A DNA stretch of 64,000 nt from Polytrichum commune (Eukaryota > Streptophyta > Polytrichopsida > Polytrichales > Polytrichaceae). Made by a program: the position numbers and the translations under genes. This document shows positions 21,196 to 32,594 of this stretch, piece after piece (the first letter of the stretch is position 1; every line of letters begins with the position of its first letter). The notes under the pieces are model-generated. The model saw only the letters and a program-made list of their open reading frames with translations. It made no database searches and had not been told where the DNA came from. The DNA is taken from positions 67,657,554-67,721,553 of the forward strand of contig OX485803.1 in assembly GCA_950295325.1 (NCBI GenBank), read 5' to 3'.

Positions 21196-22194
21196 ATGCT
21201 TGCCCTTGCGCTTGCAAAGGTCAGCCGACATTGCCCATCCTCAATTACAAATGGCTGCAACCGAATCACCGAGAACTTCCGTTCTCCTCTTCTTCCCTTA
21301 CCTATGTCATTGCGGAATTTTTCACATTCAATCTCACCATGCCTGCCTCAGACTCGGATTCAACCTTTTCCTCGAAGACTCACCACTGAAACTTGGATGA
21401 AATCTCTTGGCATTCGGTTTCTTAGCAATGGAGCCATGGCCAGCAGAACGAAGTGGGGAAGGCTGGTCAGAGAAAAGTTTATTGAACCCAGTCGCCGCTC
21501 ATGGATACAGGTTGTCAACAGGCCGGGGAGCTTCTTCCAAGGCAACCGATTCTACACACTTGGGGGGTTCGGAGGCAACGATCCACGGACCGTGGTATGG
21601 GGTTTGATCGGAGCTAACCTTGTGGTATTTGGCATGTGGCAATTCGTGGACCGGAGGTTCATGGCAGACAATTTCATGGTGTCTGTGAATTCTTTGATGA
21701 GTGGCCGCATCCACACGGTGGTGACATCTGCGTTCAGTCAGATGAGCTTCAACCACCTTGCACAGAATATGCTTGGTCTCTACTTCTTTGGCACCGAAAT
21801 TGCACAGATTTTTGGTGGCAGATGGTTGCTCAATCTCTACTTGGCTGGAGCAATTGCAGGGTCTCTCGGTCATGTGGCTTATTCTGCATTTGTTGTGCCA
21901 TGGATTGAAGGCATCCCGCAGAACCGATTCAATGCAAGGTACACAGCGAGTGCTCTGGGTGCCAGTGGTGCAGTGAATGCAATTGTGTTGCTTCAGATCC
22001 TTCTCTTCCCCACACGAACCATCATGGTCAATTTCTTCATCCCTGTCCCTGCTGCTCTCTTTGGGATTTATCTCATCGGCTCCGACATCTATCAGGCTCA
22101 ATATGAAGGCTCCCGGACTGCCCATGCTGGTCACCTTGGGGGAGCCCTTGTTGGTGCCATTGCATGGCTCCGTGTTCGAAGGCGATGGAGGTAG
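21196..22194 (+). CDS. rhomboid-family intramembrane serine protease, probably mitochondrial
   Basis: Cleaves transmembrane substrates within the membrane. A single exon codes for 332 residues from the first ATG at 21196; the open frame extends upstream only through a GTG. The first ~100 residues are Ser/Arg-rich and acid-poor (MLALALAKVSRHC, RLTTETWMKSLGIRF), as expected of a mitochondrial presequence. The rhomboid domain follows with about six hydrophobic segments. It has HLAQNMLGLYFFG (the HxxxNM loop motif), catalytic Ser257 in GASGAV and catalytic His313 in AHAGHLGG. This matches the plant organellar rhomboids (RBL12-like). The 3' flank carries a four-unit tandem repeat, so the transcript may end in repetitive DNA. 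Confidence 0.93.
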   Translation: MLALALAKVSRHCPSSITNGCNRITENFRSPLLPLPMSLRNFSHSISPCLPQTRIQPFPRRLTTETWMKSLGIRFLSNGAMASRTKWGRLVREKFIEPSRRSWIQVVNRPGSFFQGNRFYTLGGFGGNDPRTVVWGLIGANLVVFGMWQFVDRRFMADNFMVSVNSLMSGRIHTVVTSAFSQMSFNHLAQNMLGLYFFGTEIAQIFGGRWLLNLYLAGAIAGSLGHVAYSAFVVPWIEGIPQNRFNARYTASALGASGAVNAIVLLQILLFPTRTIMVNFFIPVPAALFGIYLIGSDIYQAQYEGSRTAHAGHLGGALVGAIAWLRVRRRWR

Positions 22195-22240
22195 CTATGG
22201 CATGGTGTGATATGGTATGGAACAATTATATTCTGGTGGT

Positions 22241-23215
22241 GTCCCGGAATTTGCAATCAGATTGTTTCTTGGAGGCCACTGAGCAGATCGTCAACATTAA
22301 TTTTTGGAAGCTGAAACGTCATTGCTGAGAAATCAACTGAGGTCATAAGATCTGTGGTTACACTGTCCCTTGAGGGGCAGGAGGAAATTGGGAGGCAAAT
22401 TGGAAAATTCTGTATGTTGTGAATCTCAATTCTGTTGCAAAAAGCTCCTAGGTTGACAGGAAAGATTCTATTCTTGTGTCCCGCGATTTTCAATCAAATT
22501 GTTTCTTGGGGGCAACTGATTTTCATCATCAATTTTCGGAAGCTGAAGCTTCGTTGCTGAGAAATCAACTTCGGTCATAAGATCTGTTGTTACACTGTCC
22601 CTTGAGAAGCAAGAGGAAGTTGCGAGGCATGTTCCAGACGGACATCCAGATTTCTTATGTCTCGCAATCTGCAATCAAATTGTTTTTTGGGGCTCGCTGA
22701 GCAGATCATCAATTTTCGGAAACCCAAAAGCTAGTTGCTGAGAGGTCAACTTTAGGTCAGAAGCACAGTGGTTCACTGTCTCTTGAGCGGAAGATATTGG
22801 GAGGCATGTTCTGGAAGTTGCACATCCAGATTTTAGTATATTTCTATCTATTTTGGAGCCTGCCATACACAATGGCAGATTGGAAATCTCTTATGTTGTG
22901 AAGTTGCAAAAGCTCCTAGGCTCACACTGGGATGATTCTATTCTTGTGTCCTGCAATTTGAACTCCATTTCCTTATTGGGGCTACTTAGCAGATCATCAT
23001 CATGTTTCGGAAGCCAAAGCTAATTGCTGATAAACCAGGTCATTTATTAGGTCTGAGATGGAATCACAACCTGTGGTTGACGAGTCACCATCTCTTGAGC
23101 AGGAAGAAATTGGGAGGCATGTTCTGGAAGTTGGACTTCTGTTGGCAGGTTGGAAACTTCTGTGTTTTGTGAAGTTCAATTCTGTTGCCAAAAGCTCCCA
23201 GTTTTGGCACAGAAA
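22241..23215 (+). repeat. ~240-bp tandem array downstream of the rhomboid gene
   Basis: Four imperfect units begin at about 22241, 22478, 22659 and 22948. They share GTGTCCYGCAATTTGCAATC, GAGCAGATCATCA, TTTCGGAAGC, TGCTGAGAAATCAACT, CCTTGAGNNGCAGGAGGAAATTGGGAGGCATGTT and AAAAGCTCCTAGG. Units differ by 50-100-bp deletions. The array begins about 46 bp after the stop codon, so it is probably the 3' UTR. Confidence 0.9.
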
Positions 23216-23590
23216 CGAGACTTGATTGCATCCACCGTCCATCCACCGTCCATCCACAACCTGCTCCAGGGTCTTGACATTACTCAGGTACACGCTCCAA
23301 TTCTCCTTACTTTTCTGGTTACTACAATGGTAACGTGTTCTGGCTATTGTACATATACTGATGTCAACACGAGTTTTTTTTGTTGATGACGATGTGAACC
23401 TTTTTTTAAAGGCACAGTCGAAGAGTGGGTTGTGTTTGGGAGCTTGTCGATTCAGTACACAGCATGGCCACTGTAGTTGTGATTTGAACTTCATGACTTG
23501 GGGAGCTCTCTGTAAGAAGCTTTTGGTTTTGCAAAAAACCTCACCTACTGAGGAAGAGACATGCTTGTTTTCAACTGTAGTACACCTTTT

Positions 23591-24038
23591 ATGGTATTTA
23601 GCGTCACTTACCTTATTTTGAGGTGTATGCTAGGTTACACTAATGATCAACAAGTTCATCATTAATGTCACCTCATGACACTTGGTGTTCAAGTGCGCTT
23701 AATAATATCTTGGTATGAGCATGTTCAAAAGTGTTTTGAGGTGTATGCCTATGTTACATAATGGTCTAAAAGTTGACTAAAGTGTGCACAAATGGCACTT
23801 GGCGTTAGTATGTTCAAGAATATCTTTCTCTTGTATACTACTACACAAAACTATCAACTCAAGTATCCTAATGTGATATGTTAAATGTCATATCATAAAT
23901 AATATTTAACTAACTTCAAGAAGTTCCTTATGTTGACAAATAGTATCATATTGGCTATTAGCGGACTTGACACTTTGAGATCTCTAGGCATCTAGTTTAG
24001 GCCCTTCGCAAATAGTGTACATGACACTAAATATATGG
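23591..24038 (+). mobile_element. MITE-like dispersed repeat, copy A
   Basis: One of three copies in the window (others at 47839-48283 and 59709-60188). The ends are inverted: ATGGTATTTAGCGTCACTTAC at the left and ...ATGACACTAAATATATGG at the right. No coding sequence. Internal text such as AGGTGTATGCCTATGTTAC, ATGGTCTAAAAGT and TGACACTTTGAGA is shared by all three copies. Confidence 0.7.
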
Positions 24039-24712
24039 ATCAAGACCACCTATATGGTGCCAGCAACTACCAACACCATGGCCAAAGCAGCCACCCTTTT
24101 CCTTTGAAGATGCAACCATTTGGAACTACATTTCTAAAACCTAGTACAAGCATTGACAACCTTCAAATGAGTGCTGACCTCTAGTTCACACCATTTGGCA
24201 TCCCCTGATTTGGTTAAACATTATCAAGTCCAATGTGACCTAGTAAAGTTCAGATGTGTGAGTGATAAGAAAACATATGTTGCAGATACAAATATCAAGG
24301 AGTCACAGGATCAACCCAGTACTGTGAAGAAAACCATATATCATTGTGTGCTCAAGTGAACACCTTGGTCATTTTTTTCCTGCTGTAACATAATCAAATG
24401 GAAAGAGAATATAGCATCCGATCAATACCTCTGACAAACATTCAAGCATTCTAAAAAAAGCTGGATAAGAAGTACTAAAATGGTCCATTAAAGCCTCTAT
24501 ATGTCAAGGTTAGGTGCCTCTGTATGCTCTTTTGCTGATGTTACAGTGCTTCAATAAATATAAGAGAATGAATACCAGCACTATGCCAAAACCTTAAACT
24601 CTGACCTGTGCCTAACCGAACCAACTTCAACAGGCAAAAAGAGTCGAACATCACCTGCAAATGTCTAAAACTTCACATTGTTCTAGTGTAGAGGTGTTCT
24701 TCCATTCTACAA

Positions 24713-25115
24713 ATTCGATGCTGAATATCTTCAAACAGAGAGGTATTGTTACCATATGAAATGGCTAAATATCCAAAGGCCTGTTGCAAGCTCCGCTGGA
24801 CTACCTATTTATCTTCAGACTCGCATGAGATTTTCGGCTGCAGAAGCTCAATGACCTAAGTTTCCGAGTCCCTCAACAAAATTGAGTATGTTCTTACGTT
24901 CTGCTAATTCTGTCAATTCTGAATTCTATTCAGCCAGAAAGGCATTGTAAACGTATGTAGTGGCCAAACATGCAAAGGCCTGCTGAATTTCCCAAGCTGT
25001 GCTGGACTACCTATTTCATCTTCAGAATTGCATCAGATTTTGCACTATACATCAAACACTCTGATGCAGAAGCTCAATGAACTAATTTTACAGTCCCTCA
25101 ACAAAACTTTGAGTA
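24713..25115. repeat. tandem duplication in the ATP10 3' flank
   Basis: Two ~200-bp units (24713-24889 and 24908-25115) share GGCATTGTAAACGTATG-type text, CCAAAGGCCTG, GCTGGACTACCTATTT, GCAGAAGCTCAATGA and CAGTCCCTCAACAAAA. The array ends about 18 bp before the ATP10 stop codon (minus strand), so it probably forms the 3' UTR. Confidence 0.8.
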
Positions 25116-25132
25116 GAGTTATAAGAATACTC

Positions 25133-26011
25133 TTAAGAACCAAGAGATTCGGTTGCTTTGGACTCTTCCTCTTCCAGTAGCCGTGATGTGCACGACACCA
25201 TAGACGCCAGCTCTTCTTCCGTGGCCATTCCACTCGCCCGCCATCGCACCCTTCCTTTCTTATCAAGCAGAAACACATACCCTGACAGTAAGTTAGGTAC
25301 CCCAAGTGTTTTCCTTAGAAAATAAGTATCCCCGAACGCATACACCACCTTCCTCTCCAATTCTTCACCTCCTTTAATGCCATGATTTCCACCCCGCATG
25401 GTGCGCAACAGCAATTTTCTGATGGGCCAGAATGACAAAACTGACGATTCTATCAAAGAAATTTCGAAAACCTTGATGGAGGCATGCCATTTCGAGCCTG
25501 CAAACTTTTGTGCAAATGGCAAACTCCATGACACCACCATGGATTGAGCACTAGCACGAAATGCCATGCAAATTAGGGTTACACCCATATGCTTCCCATC
25601 ATCCAAAGGCAAGGATAGGGATGTGGATCCCCTCGGCACATGAACCTCAAGAAATGGAAATCTGGGCGCCCCTGCAATGGGAGTTAGGCTTGTACTCGCA
25701 GGCGCAACTTTACCCCCTGTTATCTTCAGATCCCTCCAGTCATCAAAATATCCTCGGTTGAGCTCATCTTGTAGCCTTGCTTTCTCTTTCGCCCGAGCCT
25801 CTTTACTGAACACCGAGAAGATGTTCAAATTTCTCACAAAAGGTCTTCGAACAGGATCGTCCTCCCACCGGGGAATCGCAGCTGGATGAACCCTAATCTG
25901 GCTTGAATGTGGAGAGCTCCAAGTATGGAGATTCTTACCCTGGGGAGGTGGCAGGTGATGCCATTGCGGGAGCGACCGAATCCATTGGCGCAGGATAGAA
26001 CTCTTCATCAT
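25133..26011 (-). CDS. ATP10-like mitochondrial ATP synthase assembly factor
   Basis: Homologue of yeast Atp10, a matrix chaperone that assists Fo subunit 6 assembly into ATP synthase. A single exon of 292 residues starts at the first ATG (26011; a second follows at 26008); upstream the frame is open only through GTG. The basic, Ser/Trp-rich N-terminus (MMKSSILRQWIRSLPQ) fits a mitochondrial presequence. Diagnostic segments are the KEARAKEKARLQDELNRGYF helix, DDWRDLKITGGKVA and FPFLEVHV. A thioredoxin-like C-terminal half follows: KWHASIKVFEISLIES, YAFGDTYFLRKTLGVPN, then YVFLLDKKGRVRWRASG. It ends with an acidic Ser-rich tail. Small tandem duplications flank it on both sides. Confidence 0.88.
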   Translation of the reverse strand: MMKSSILRQWIRSLPQWHHLPPPQGKNLHTWSSPHSSQIRVHPAAIPRWEDDPVRRPFVRNLNIFSVFSKEARAKEKARLQDELNRGYFDDWRDLKITGGKVAPASTSLTPIAGAPRFPFLEVHVPRGSTSLSLPLDDGKHMGVTLICMAFRASAQSMVVSWSLPFAQKFAGSKWHASIKVFEISLIESSVLSFWPIRKLLLRTMRGGNHGIKGGEELERKVVYAFGDTYFLRKTLGVPNLLSGYVFLLDKKGRVRWRASGMATEEELASMVSCTSRLLEEEESKATESLGS

Positions 26012-26215
26012 CGCTTGCTGATGAAAATACACCGAGAAGATGTTGCAAAATTGCTCCGAAATGGATCGTCCCTATGGCGAATGTGAGCTGGAGTGAATGT
26101 GAGGCATTAATCTATGCCCAGAGGGTCAAGTTTCCATTGAAAACAATGAAGAGTTGCATGGCAAATGTGCATGTGAGGGACGAAGATGCGACCGAATCCG
26201 GTGGTGTAAGAATCT
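26012..26215 (-). repeat. degenerate duplicate of the ATP10 5' coding region
   Basis: ACACCGAGAAGATGTT, GGATCGTCC and the later GCGACCGAATCC, which occur inside the ATP10 N-terminal coding region at 25808-25985, recur in the same order at 26030-26200 with many changes. This looks like an old partial tandem duplication with a spacing near 220 bp. The duplicate has no intact frame. Confidence 0.5.
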
Positions 26216-26830
26216 AAGGTGGAACGAAGCTGCTTTCCAATCCACTAATCTTCCGATTAAATCGTGCATAATTTGGACAACTCTGTTTGCTTCCGAACAA
26301 GGCGAACACATACACAGGATTTGCACGGGCAGGGCAGCTAAAACAAAAAACAATGTTGCCCGGCTAAAACCTCCTTTGGTTCCCAACAGATTACATACAC
26401 TAAACCAAGCAGGTCAAGGCCTCTCTATATTTCTTTTTGGTGTTCATTCTTAAATCCACACAAAATCACTTAGAAGAATCATTTTCTAAATAATAATAAA
26501 ATATCACGTTTTGTGATATTATCCTTTATAAACACAAATGGAAGAAGTTAAGAGTAAAACAATTGTTTAAAAGCATTGGGGTTCCAAATTGAATCAAAAG
26601 ACTATTATAAGATGTAATTTAATTTAAATGCTTGCTTTGGAATGATTATATAAAAGAAATTATACATGATGAAACTTAAACTACATTCATATAGTTGGAA
26701 TTAGCAACATCATTGTTGTTTTTCATCAAAAAAATTAGAAACATTTGACAACAAATAATCAATTCGGCCCACTAAGTAGGACTCAAAGATGGGTAGTATT
26801 TGATGCCCTTGCTATTTGCCATCCTTGTTT

Positions 26831-26870
<40 letters not shown>

Positions 26871-27300
26871 ATGGGCCTTCAATCTTGTTTACAACCGATT
26901 TATGTTGAAAAGTAGAGGAAGAAGACGTTGCTACGTATTGAGTTTCAATTATTCAAATATCTACAATTAAGTACATAACACAATAGTGGGACGGGCACCT
27001 TCTATTGAGTAACAATGTCATGTAAACGATGATAAGAGATCCCAAAGTGAAAGATATAGAATGTGAAATTTGGTGAATTCGAATCATTTCTATACTAGGA
27101 TCTAACCCCCAGGCACAGACTCTTCATACCATGTATGTTTTGAGGCATTATTGTACATAAGGGAGAGGTATAATTTTTCTCTAGTGTATACATCTAAAAA
27201 GGCTGTTAATTTTTTTTTTGAAATGAAGGTAGATGTATAAGAGGGCGCTCTAAGGTTTAGTGAAAAAAATGACAATAGATGTGTTAGTTTCATCCACCTC
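26216..27300. other. intergenic, (CT)n microsatellite
   Basis: No gene seen. A pure CT dinucleotide run of 46 bp lies at 26833-26878. The remainder is AT-rich. Confidence 0.6.
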
Positions 27301-29500
27301 ATGTTTTCATCCATTGTTGTCATATGGTCATACATCACAGCAAAATATGGAGGGTCCTACCACCTCCCACGCCTAAAATATCAAGCATGTGCAAGATCAC
27401 CCATATCCCACACACTCTACCTACTTGAAAAGGAATATGAAATCCATATACATACCACCACCAAAAGCTTCCCCATAAAACAATTAGCAATAGAACTTGC
27501 ATGGACACAAACCGCAAGATACGCCCTCTTCTCCCCAAACCAACAACAAACCACTAGAAGATACCTCAACAAACTACACACACGTACAACATCACTGCCC
27601 TCAACCAAATCCAAAACCTCAACACACACCAAATACTATCCCCCAAGGGATTCAAACAAAAATTCAAACTTGTCCCAAATCTAATCAAGGAAGCCTTGGC
27701 ACAAGCCCAACTGTTGTTCCCACATAACCCACCCACAACCCTCCCCCACAACAAGTACCGACACACACCCCACCCACAAATACCAATAACCAAGTGGATC
27801 TCACAAGCGGAAAACCAATACAAGCCATGCTAAACACCAAACCACAACATATAAAGATAAAGGGGGAGCAAAAGCTATAAAACAACACTACCTATGCCAA
27901 TGGGATATCCACCCAAGTAGCACAACAAAATAGGTAGAAGCCTCATTGCTCCTCCACCACGACAATATACCCTAGACCACAACATATTTATACTCCACAA
28001 ATTCCTACAAAACCAACACCCTAGCCACATTCAATTCATGCATAAACTTTCTATAATCTAAAGATCAAAGATTCATTTGCCCACGCATCATCGCCCCAAA
28101 CCTCACACTAAAGACCAACAAATGCAACCCAAATAAAGATATCATCGCCACCAAACCCACCATACAAATACAAGGGACAGAAGCCAATATTTACAACCAA
28201 ACTAGAGCATATGTCTTGACCATGCCACTCACAAGACTACAAAGGTTATGGGAAAGATATAACCAAAACCAACATGCATCCTATGCTACACTTCTTCAAC
28301 CCCCCGCCCCAAGACTTTGCTGCCAAAATCTTATGGCTAACCCAAAGATATGTCACAATCCTCCCGAAAAGAAAACCAAAAAATATAACCCAAATAACAA
28401 CCACCAAACCCTACACCCTTCCACCCTACAAACCTGGTCCACACAAAATCACAATTCAAAAAGTCAAAGCACACACATGCATTATAGACAATGAAATAGC
28501 ATATCAACTAGCAAATGATGGAGCCCTCCCAGACCAACCTGCCAATACCCCCAAGATACATACGGCTCTTACTACACCATACTAGCTCAACGGGGTCCCA
28601 GTAGGTACCCACACGGGTGCTATACGCAACCTACAAACATACATCAACAAGGAACATAGGAACCAAGAACTAAGACTAGCACAATCCAAATTCACATACA
28701 TAGAGAAATGGACAACCAATGACCAAATCAAGCACAAATTCTCCAACCAATTTTGGAAAAACCCCGGGACTACAGACGCCCAAATCACACAAACTCTAAA
28801 ATTTTGATACGCCCAATATGTGGGTAACCACCATAAACATATCTTTTAGCCTCAATTATACCTAAATCCAAACTATAAGCTATGCCTCAATAATGCCATA
28901 GACATATGGTTGCATCTACGTTCTACATGTTCAAACATACAGAAAGGCACTACGTATAGCATGCCATAGTAAAGCAATCCACCAAATTGCACCTACACTC
29001 CAATCAAATAAACACACAAGATACTATACACTCATAAATGCAAGCAACCAAAACTCTAGACCACAAGACAACATAGTCTCACAATGGCTACTCCAATGCA
29101 CATGTGCAACTACACCATGCACATGCCTAGCCAGGCTTAGACTAGACATACCAACTCCCTCTAATGCCAATCACATCAAATACCATACAATCCAATGAAC
29201 TCATCTATTGCCACGACAAATTCCCAAATACCGCACACAGTGAAAAAACCGCTAAATACAATCCACTCATACACATAGAGAATAACTGGTTGGCAAATCA
29301 ACCCTCTCATCACCATCACAACAAGTGTTAGAGGGGCTATTCACAAACAACCGATTGAAGACTTAGAAAAGCTAAAAATACCCAAAACCGAGATCAAAAA
29401 CACTTATGAAATATCTACACCAAATTGCCATCAAATACCTCACTTACCGAATACTAAACAAAAGGAAGTTAGACAACATGCAATTCCCCGTAGACCCCCT
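27300..29500 (+). mobile_element. relic non-LTR retroelement (RNase H and C-terminal block)
   Basis: Frameshifted remains of the 3' part of an ORF2-like polyprotein. At 28430-28545 an RNase H end is readable (ITIQKVKAHT, DNEIAYQLANDGAL). It is followed by YIEKWTTNDQIKHKF, FWKNPGTTDAQITQTLKF and a Cys-containing segment near 28870-28945 (CLNNAIDIWLHLRSTC). Next comes WLLQCTCATTPCTC (about 29090-29130), then YLTYRILNKRKLDN (29430-29480). The order matches a class of RNase H-bearing non-LTR elements. Stops (for example TGA at 28806 in place of an Arg codon) and frameshifts make it inactive. The plus strand is conspicuously poor in G and rich in A and C. The 5' half (endonuclease, RT) is not recognised. 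Confidence 0.75.
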
Positions 29501-30632
29501 TGGACCCCCTCTGGACCCCCCTACACCCCCATGTACAATAGATGTTAGATACTGCGTTTTCTCGAAATCTAAAGAAGCCCATCTTCCAAGAGGGAGGAAG
29601 TACTCTTATGGCAACGCTTGGTCAAACATGAACATGGTATAGAGGAACGGGCTCCCATTCACATCGGTGTACAAACCAAACCCCGATGTTACTTTTATTT
29701 TATTTTATTAGTGATCAAGTCAATGTAGAAAAGTGTCTTGTCTTACGAGAGGGCTCCATATATGCAACATGAAATCTTAAATGCATAAATTTTGCCAGCC
29801 CTGAGTTTTTAACCATAAATTAAATCATAGTTCTAACACATTGGTATTGACTTCTTATTAGTTGCCAAATTCAGAAGTAGTCCTTGATAGTCTATCTGGA
29901 TGTTAGATAATTAGCCTAAACACAAGTTCGAGCACATCGAGAGCACATCCTATGCTCACCTCAAGCAGGCATCTGAAATGAAAACATCCAGTGCCTTATT
30001 GTGTGATATTTGCACCTCAATGACGTGGACGAATCTTAAACAGTAAATTAGTGAGTCTTCTATAAACAGCCATTGTCATGTAGCTGTTTGTACTGACTTT
30101 GTACAAGTCCATTTAGAACTAAAAACATTTGTAACTTCCTAGGGACTTGAGTATTCTGTGTCAGGAATCAAATTTAATTCTCGAATGTAATCCAGATCAC
30201 TAAACTCACGTGCAAAGTGTGAAACCATCAAACTGTGCAACTTCAAGAATACACAGGCAACCTGCAAACCATGATGTTATCATGTTATGATGGTTCAAAA
30301 AAACTAAATCAGTGACATTGGATTGATTGCGGCAGCCTGCATAGCTCTCAACTGCTACTTCCAAACTTTCACAATAATTGGTCAGAAACCATGACCCAAA
30401 ACAAGGTGGTTGATTTTCAAGACCATGTTGAATCACGAGCTCCAGTGAACTGCCGAAATGTTGGAGTTGACATTGTTCTATATGGAATCTCTTATTCACA
30501 GTTACAAGTTTTCAATCATGTCCTGCTATGTACATGAAATACTTGGCAAAAAAATTTAGTTAACAGTTTTTATGTCTATGCAAAATTTTGACAATATATT
30601 GGTTTCCTGCTGAGAACTCAGCTGATATATTC
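29501..30632. other. intergenic, no gene seen
   Basis: AT-rich DNA between the retroelement relic and F-box gene 1. The last few hundred bases before 30633 presumably include the F-box 3' UTR (minus strand). The open frame at 30206-30499 (minus) has no recognisable domain. Confidence 0.5.
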
Positions 30633-32240
30633 TCAAACCATGCTCGCAAAATTGGGCTCGAATGTGAAAGTCAATGGGTTGAGGCTATGAAACCCCTCAC
30701 CTCCCTTGTGGCTCGGATTTGAAGGAAGAGGCCCCAAATGCCCACCATTGTGGATGTCATACACATTGCCTGTATGATCAATTGTATTGAAAATACACAC
30801 CTTTCCAACTCCAAAACCTACACATGCAAACTCAGGGTAAACCAGTAGACCACGGCCACTTGGTGTCTGTTCCCTCACCACATTCTTCCACGTCAGACGA
30901 AGGCCTCCAGAAACTATATCGTCGGCACTCTCAAGCTTTTCAATATGGTGCTCCACAATCGTGCCTGCATCTCGCTCAGAGAAAAGGTAAAGTTCACCAT
31001 CACACTCCACCAGTTGAGTAATAGCGAAGGTGTTTGCATTTCCCTGACCAGGTAGAGGGCATTTCCAATCCAACAACCATCTACCCTCCTCCACGTCATA
31101 GGCCAGCACTCCTTTACCAGACCCATCTTCCAAAAATGCAATACAGTATAAGATTCCATTTATGCAAACTCCGGTCTGATACTCATTCAAGCTAAATTCC
31201 AACCCAGGCAGGTCACCAGTAACTTCCCAATTTGATGTGAGTAAGTCAAACACTTCAGTTTTTCTTGACAGAATGTGACCTCCAGACATCCCTGAGCTCC
31301 CAGCAACTATTACTTTGTATGAACCTGTGTTTGAATTGGCCAATATGTGTATGAGAACTGGATTCCGTGGGAAGTTGAGAGGTGGCAAAACCCTTCTGCT
31401 TTGTGTCATAAGGTTGCAGACTACCAGAATTTCATGTTCAAGAGATTTGGAGACATTTGCACACAGAAGACCACCGCCAGCACAGACAAGATACTCTTTG
31501 AACAGTCCCAGGTCTGGAAATGGAAGGCAGCCCAACATTGGTAATGGCCTCCATTTGTTCGAAACCAAATCAAATCCCAAACACTGAAAAGCTCCATTTA
31601 TGATATAAAAATACAAGGTGGTTAGAAAACCTTCTTTGGATACAGATTCACCTCGAGAGACATGAAATGCTGGACTTTCTATGAAATTCTTCATTCCTCT
31701 TGACACCACTTTGACTTTGAATAAGTCCTCATAAAACAGCTTCATGAGAATGTACCCCTGGATGTCATGTGGAAGTGACTCCCAATATTTGAACTCCTCA
31801 ACTTCAGGAGCATGCTCCTGGCTTTTGTGTGGTTTTATGTCCCCAAAGCTTGTCAAGTGATGAATTCCAACCACACTACTTTGTTGAGATTGTAGACCTG
31901 TGTCATCATATCTTTCATCAGCCGCACGTATAACGGGTTGATAAAGTGACTCCAAGCATAATGTTGTAGACTGTCCCCCTGATTCTCTAAAAGATTCACA
32001 TGATGCATCAGACCAAGTGGCCAAATAACTGTATAGATCCGAGATCCGACCTTCTCGTACATAACATATCATTTGAGTCTTGGTCATGTTCAGTTGGTTG
32101 AGAAGGTGCGCAAGTTTCGTGACACCAGTGTGGCTGCTGATCAAAGTCACTACAGTTCTCAAACCTGTCGGTGAGATATTAATACATATGATCGAAGGGC
32201 TGGCAGAAAATAAAGTCAACGGCATGGCCTTTGACAGCAT
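30633..32240 (-). CDS. F-box/kelch-type protein 1
   Basis: Likely substrate adaptor of an SCF ubiquitin ligase. A single open exon of 535 residues starts at ATG 32240. The F-box lies at about residues 152-192 (WESLPHDIQGYILMKLFYED, FKVKVVSRGMKNFIESP). A C-terminal beta-propeller region (about 200-530) follows: GFDLVSNKWRPLP, GGGLLCANVSKS, LPPLNFPRNP, RKTEVFDLLTSNWEVTGDLP, YQTGVCINGILYCI, LAYDVEEGRWLLDW and LYLFSERDAG. These recurring W/G positions are typical of plant F-box/kelch proteins. It is about 65-70 percent similar over that region to F-box gene 2 at 48574-50172. The N-terminal 150 residues are not conserved between the two, and the 5' end is tandemly duplicated upstream, so the exact start is uncertain. 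Confidence 0.88.
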   Translation of the reverse strand: MLSKAMPLTLFSASPSIICINISPTGLRTVVTLISSHTGVTKLAHLLNQLNMTKTQMICYVREGRISDLYSYLATWSDASCESFRESGGQSTTLCLESLYQPVIRAADERYDDTGLQSQQSSVVGIHHLTSFGDIKPHKSQEHAPEVEEFKYWESLPHDIQGYILMKLFYEDLFKVKVVSRGMKNFIESPAFHVSRGESVSKEGFLTTLYFYIINGAFQCLGFDLVSNKWRPLPMLGCLPFPDLGLFKEYLVCAGGGLLCANVSKSLEHEILVVCNLMTQSRRVLPPLNFPRNPVLIHILANSNTGSYKVIVAGSSGMSGGHILSRKTEVFDLLTSNWEVTGDLPGLEFSLNEYQTGVCINGILYCIAFLEDGSGKGVLAYDVEEGRWLLDWKCPLPGQGNANTFAITQLVECDGELYLFSERDAGTIVEHHIEKLESADDIVSGGLRLTWKNVVREQTPSGRGLLVYPEFACVGFGVGKVCIFNTIDHTGNVYDIHNGGHLGPLPSNPSHKGGEGFHSLNPLTFTFEPNFASMV

Positions 32241-32594
32241 GACTATTGCAAGTATTTTCCACGTGAATCCGGAAGGAGATTTCCATCTGATGACACATCA
32301 TAATATTCACCAAATCAGTTCACATCCAGGCACTAAATATTCCAAGTTAGAACAAATCAACTATCTATCCCTTATATTAAACCTGTCGGTGAGATATTAA
32401 TACACGTGATCAAAGGGCTGGCAGAAAATAAAGTCAATGGCATGGCCTTTGACAGCATGACTATTTGCAAGTATTTTCCACATGAATCCGGAAGGAGATT
32501 GCCATCTGATGAGGCATCATAATATTCTCCAAATCAGTTCACATCCCGGCACTAAATTTTCCAAGTTAGAACCAAATCAACTATCTATCCCTAG
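32161..32594 (-). repeat. 218-bp tandem duplication of the F-box 1 5' end
   Basis: Two units (32161-32378 and 32379-32594) are about 90 percent identical. They share AAACCTGTCGGTGAGATATT, GGGCTGGCAGAAAATAAAGTC and CATGGCCTTTGACAGCATGAC. Unit 1 contains the annotated start codon and the first ~27 codons; unit 2 carries a second copy of that start whose frame stops soon after leaving the unit. Confidence 0.92.

Noticed and set aside
21499-22134. 211-codon open frame antisense to the rhomboid gene
   Set aside because: Shadow of a conserved coding strand; the plus frame carries all rhomboid catalytic motifs.
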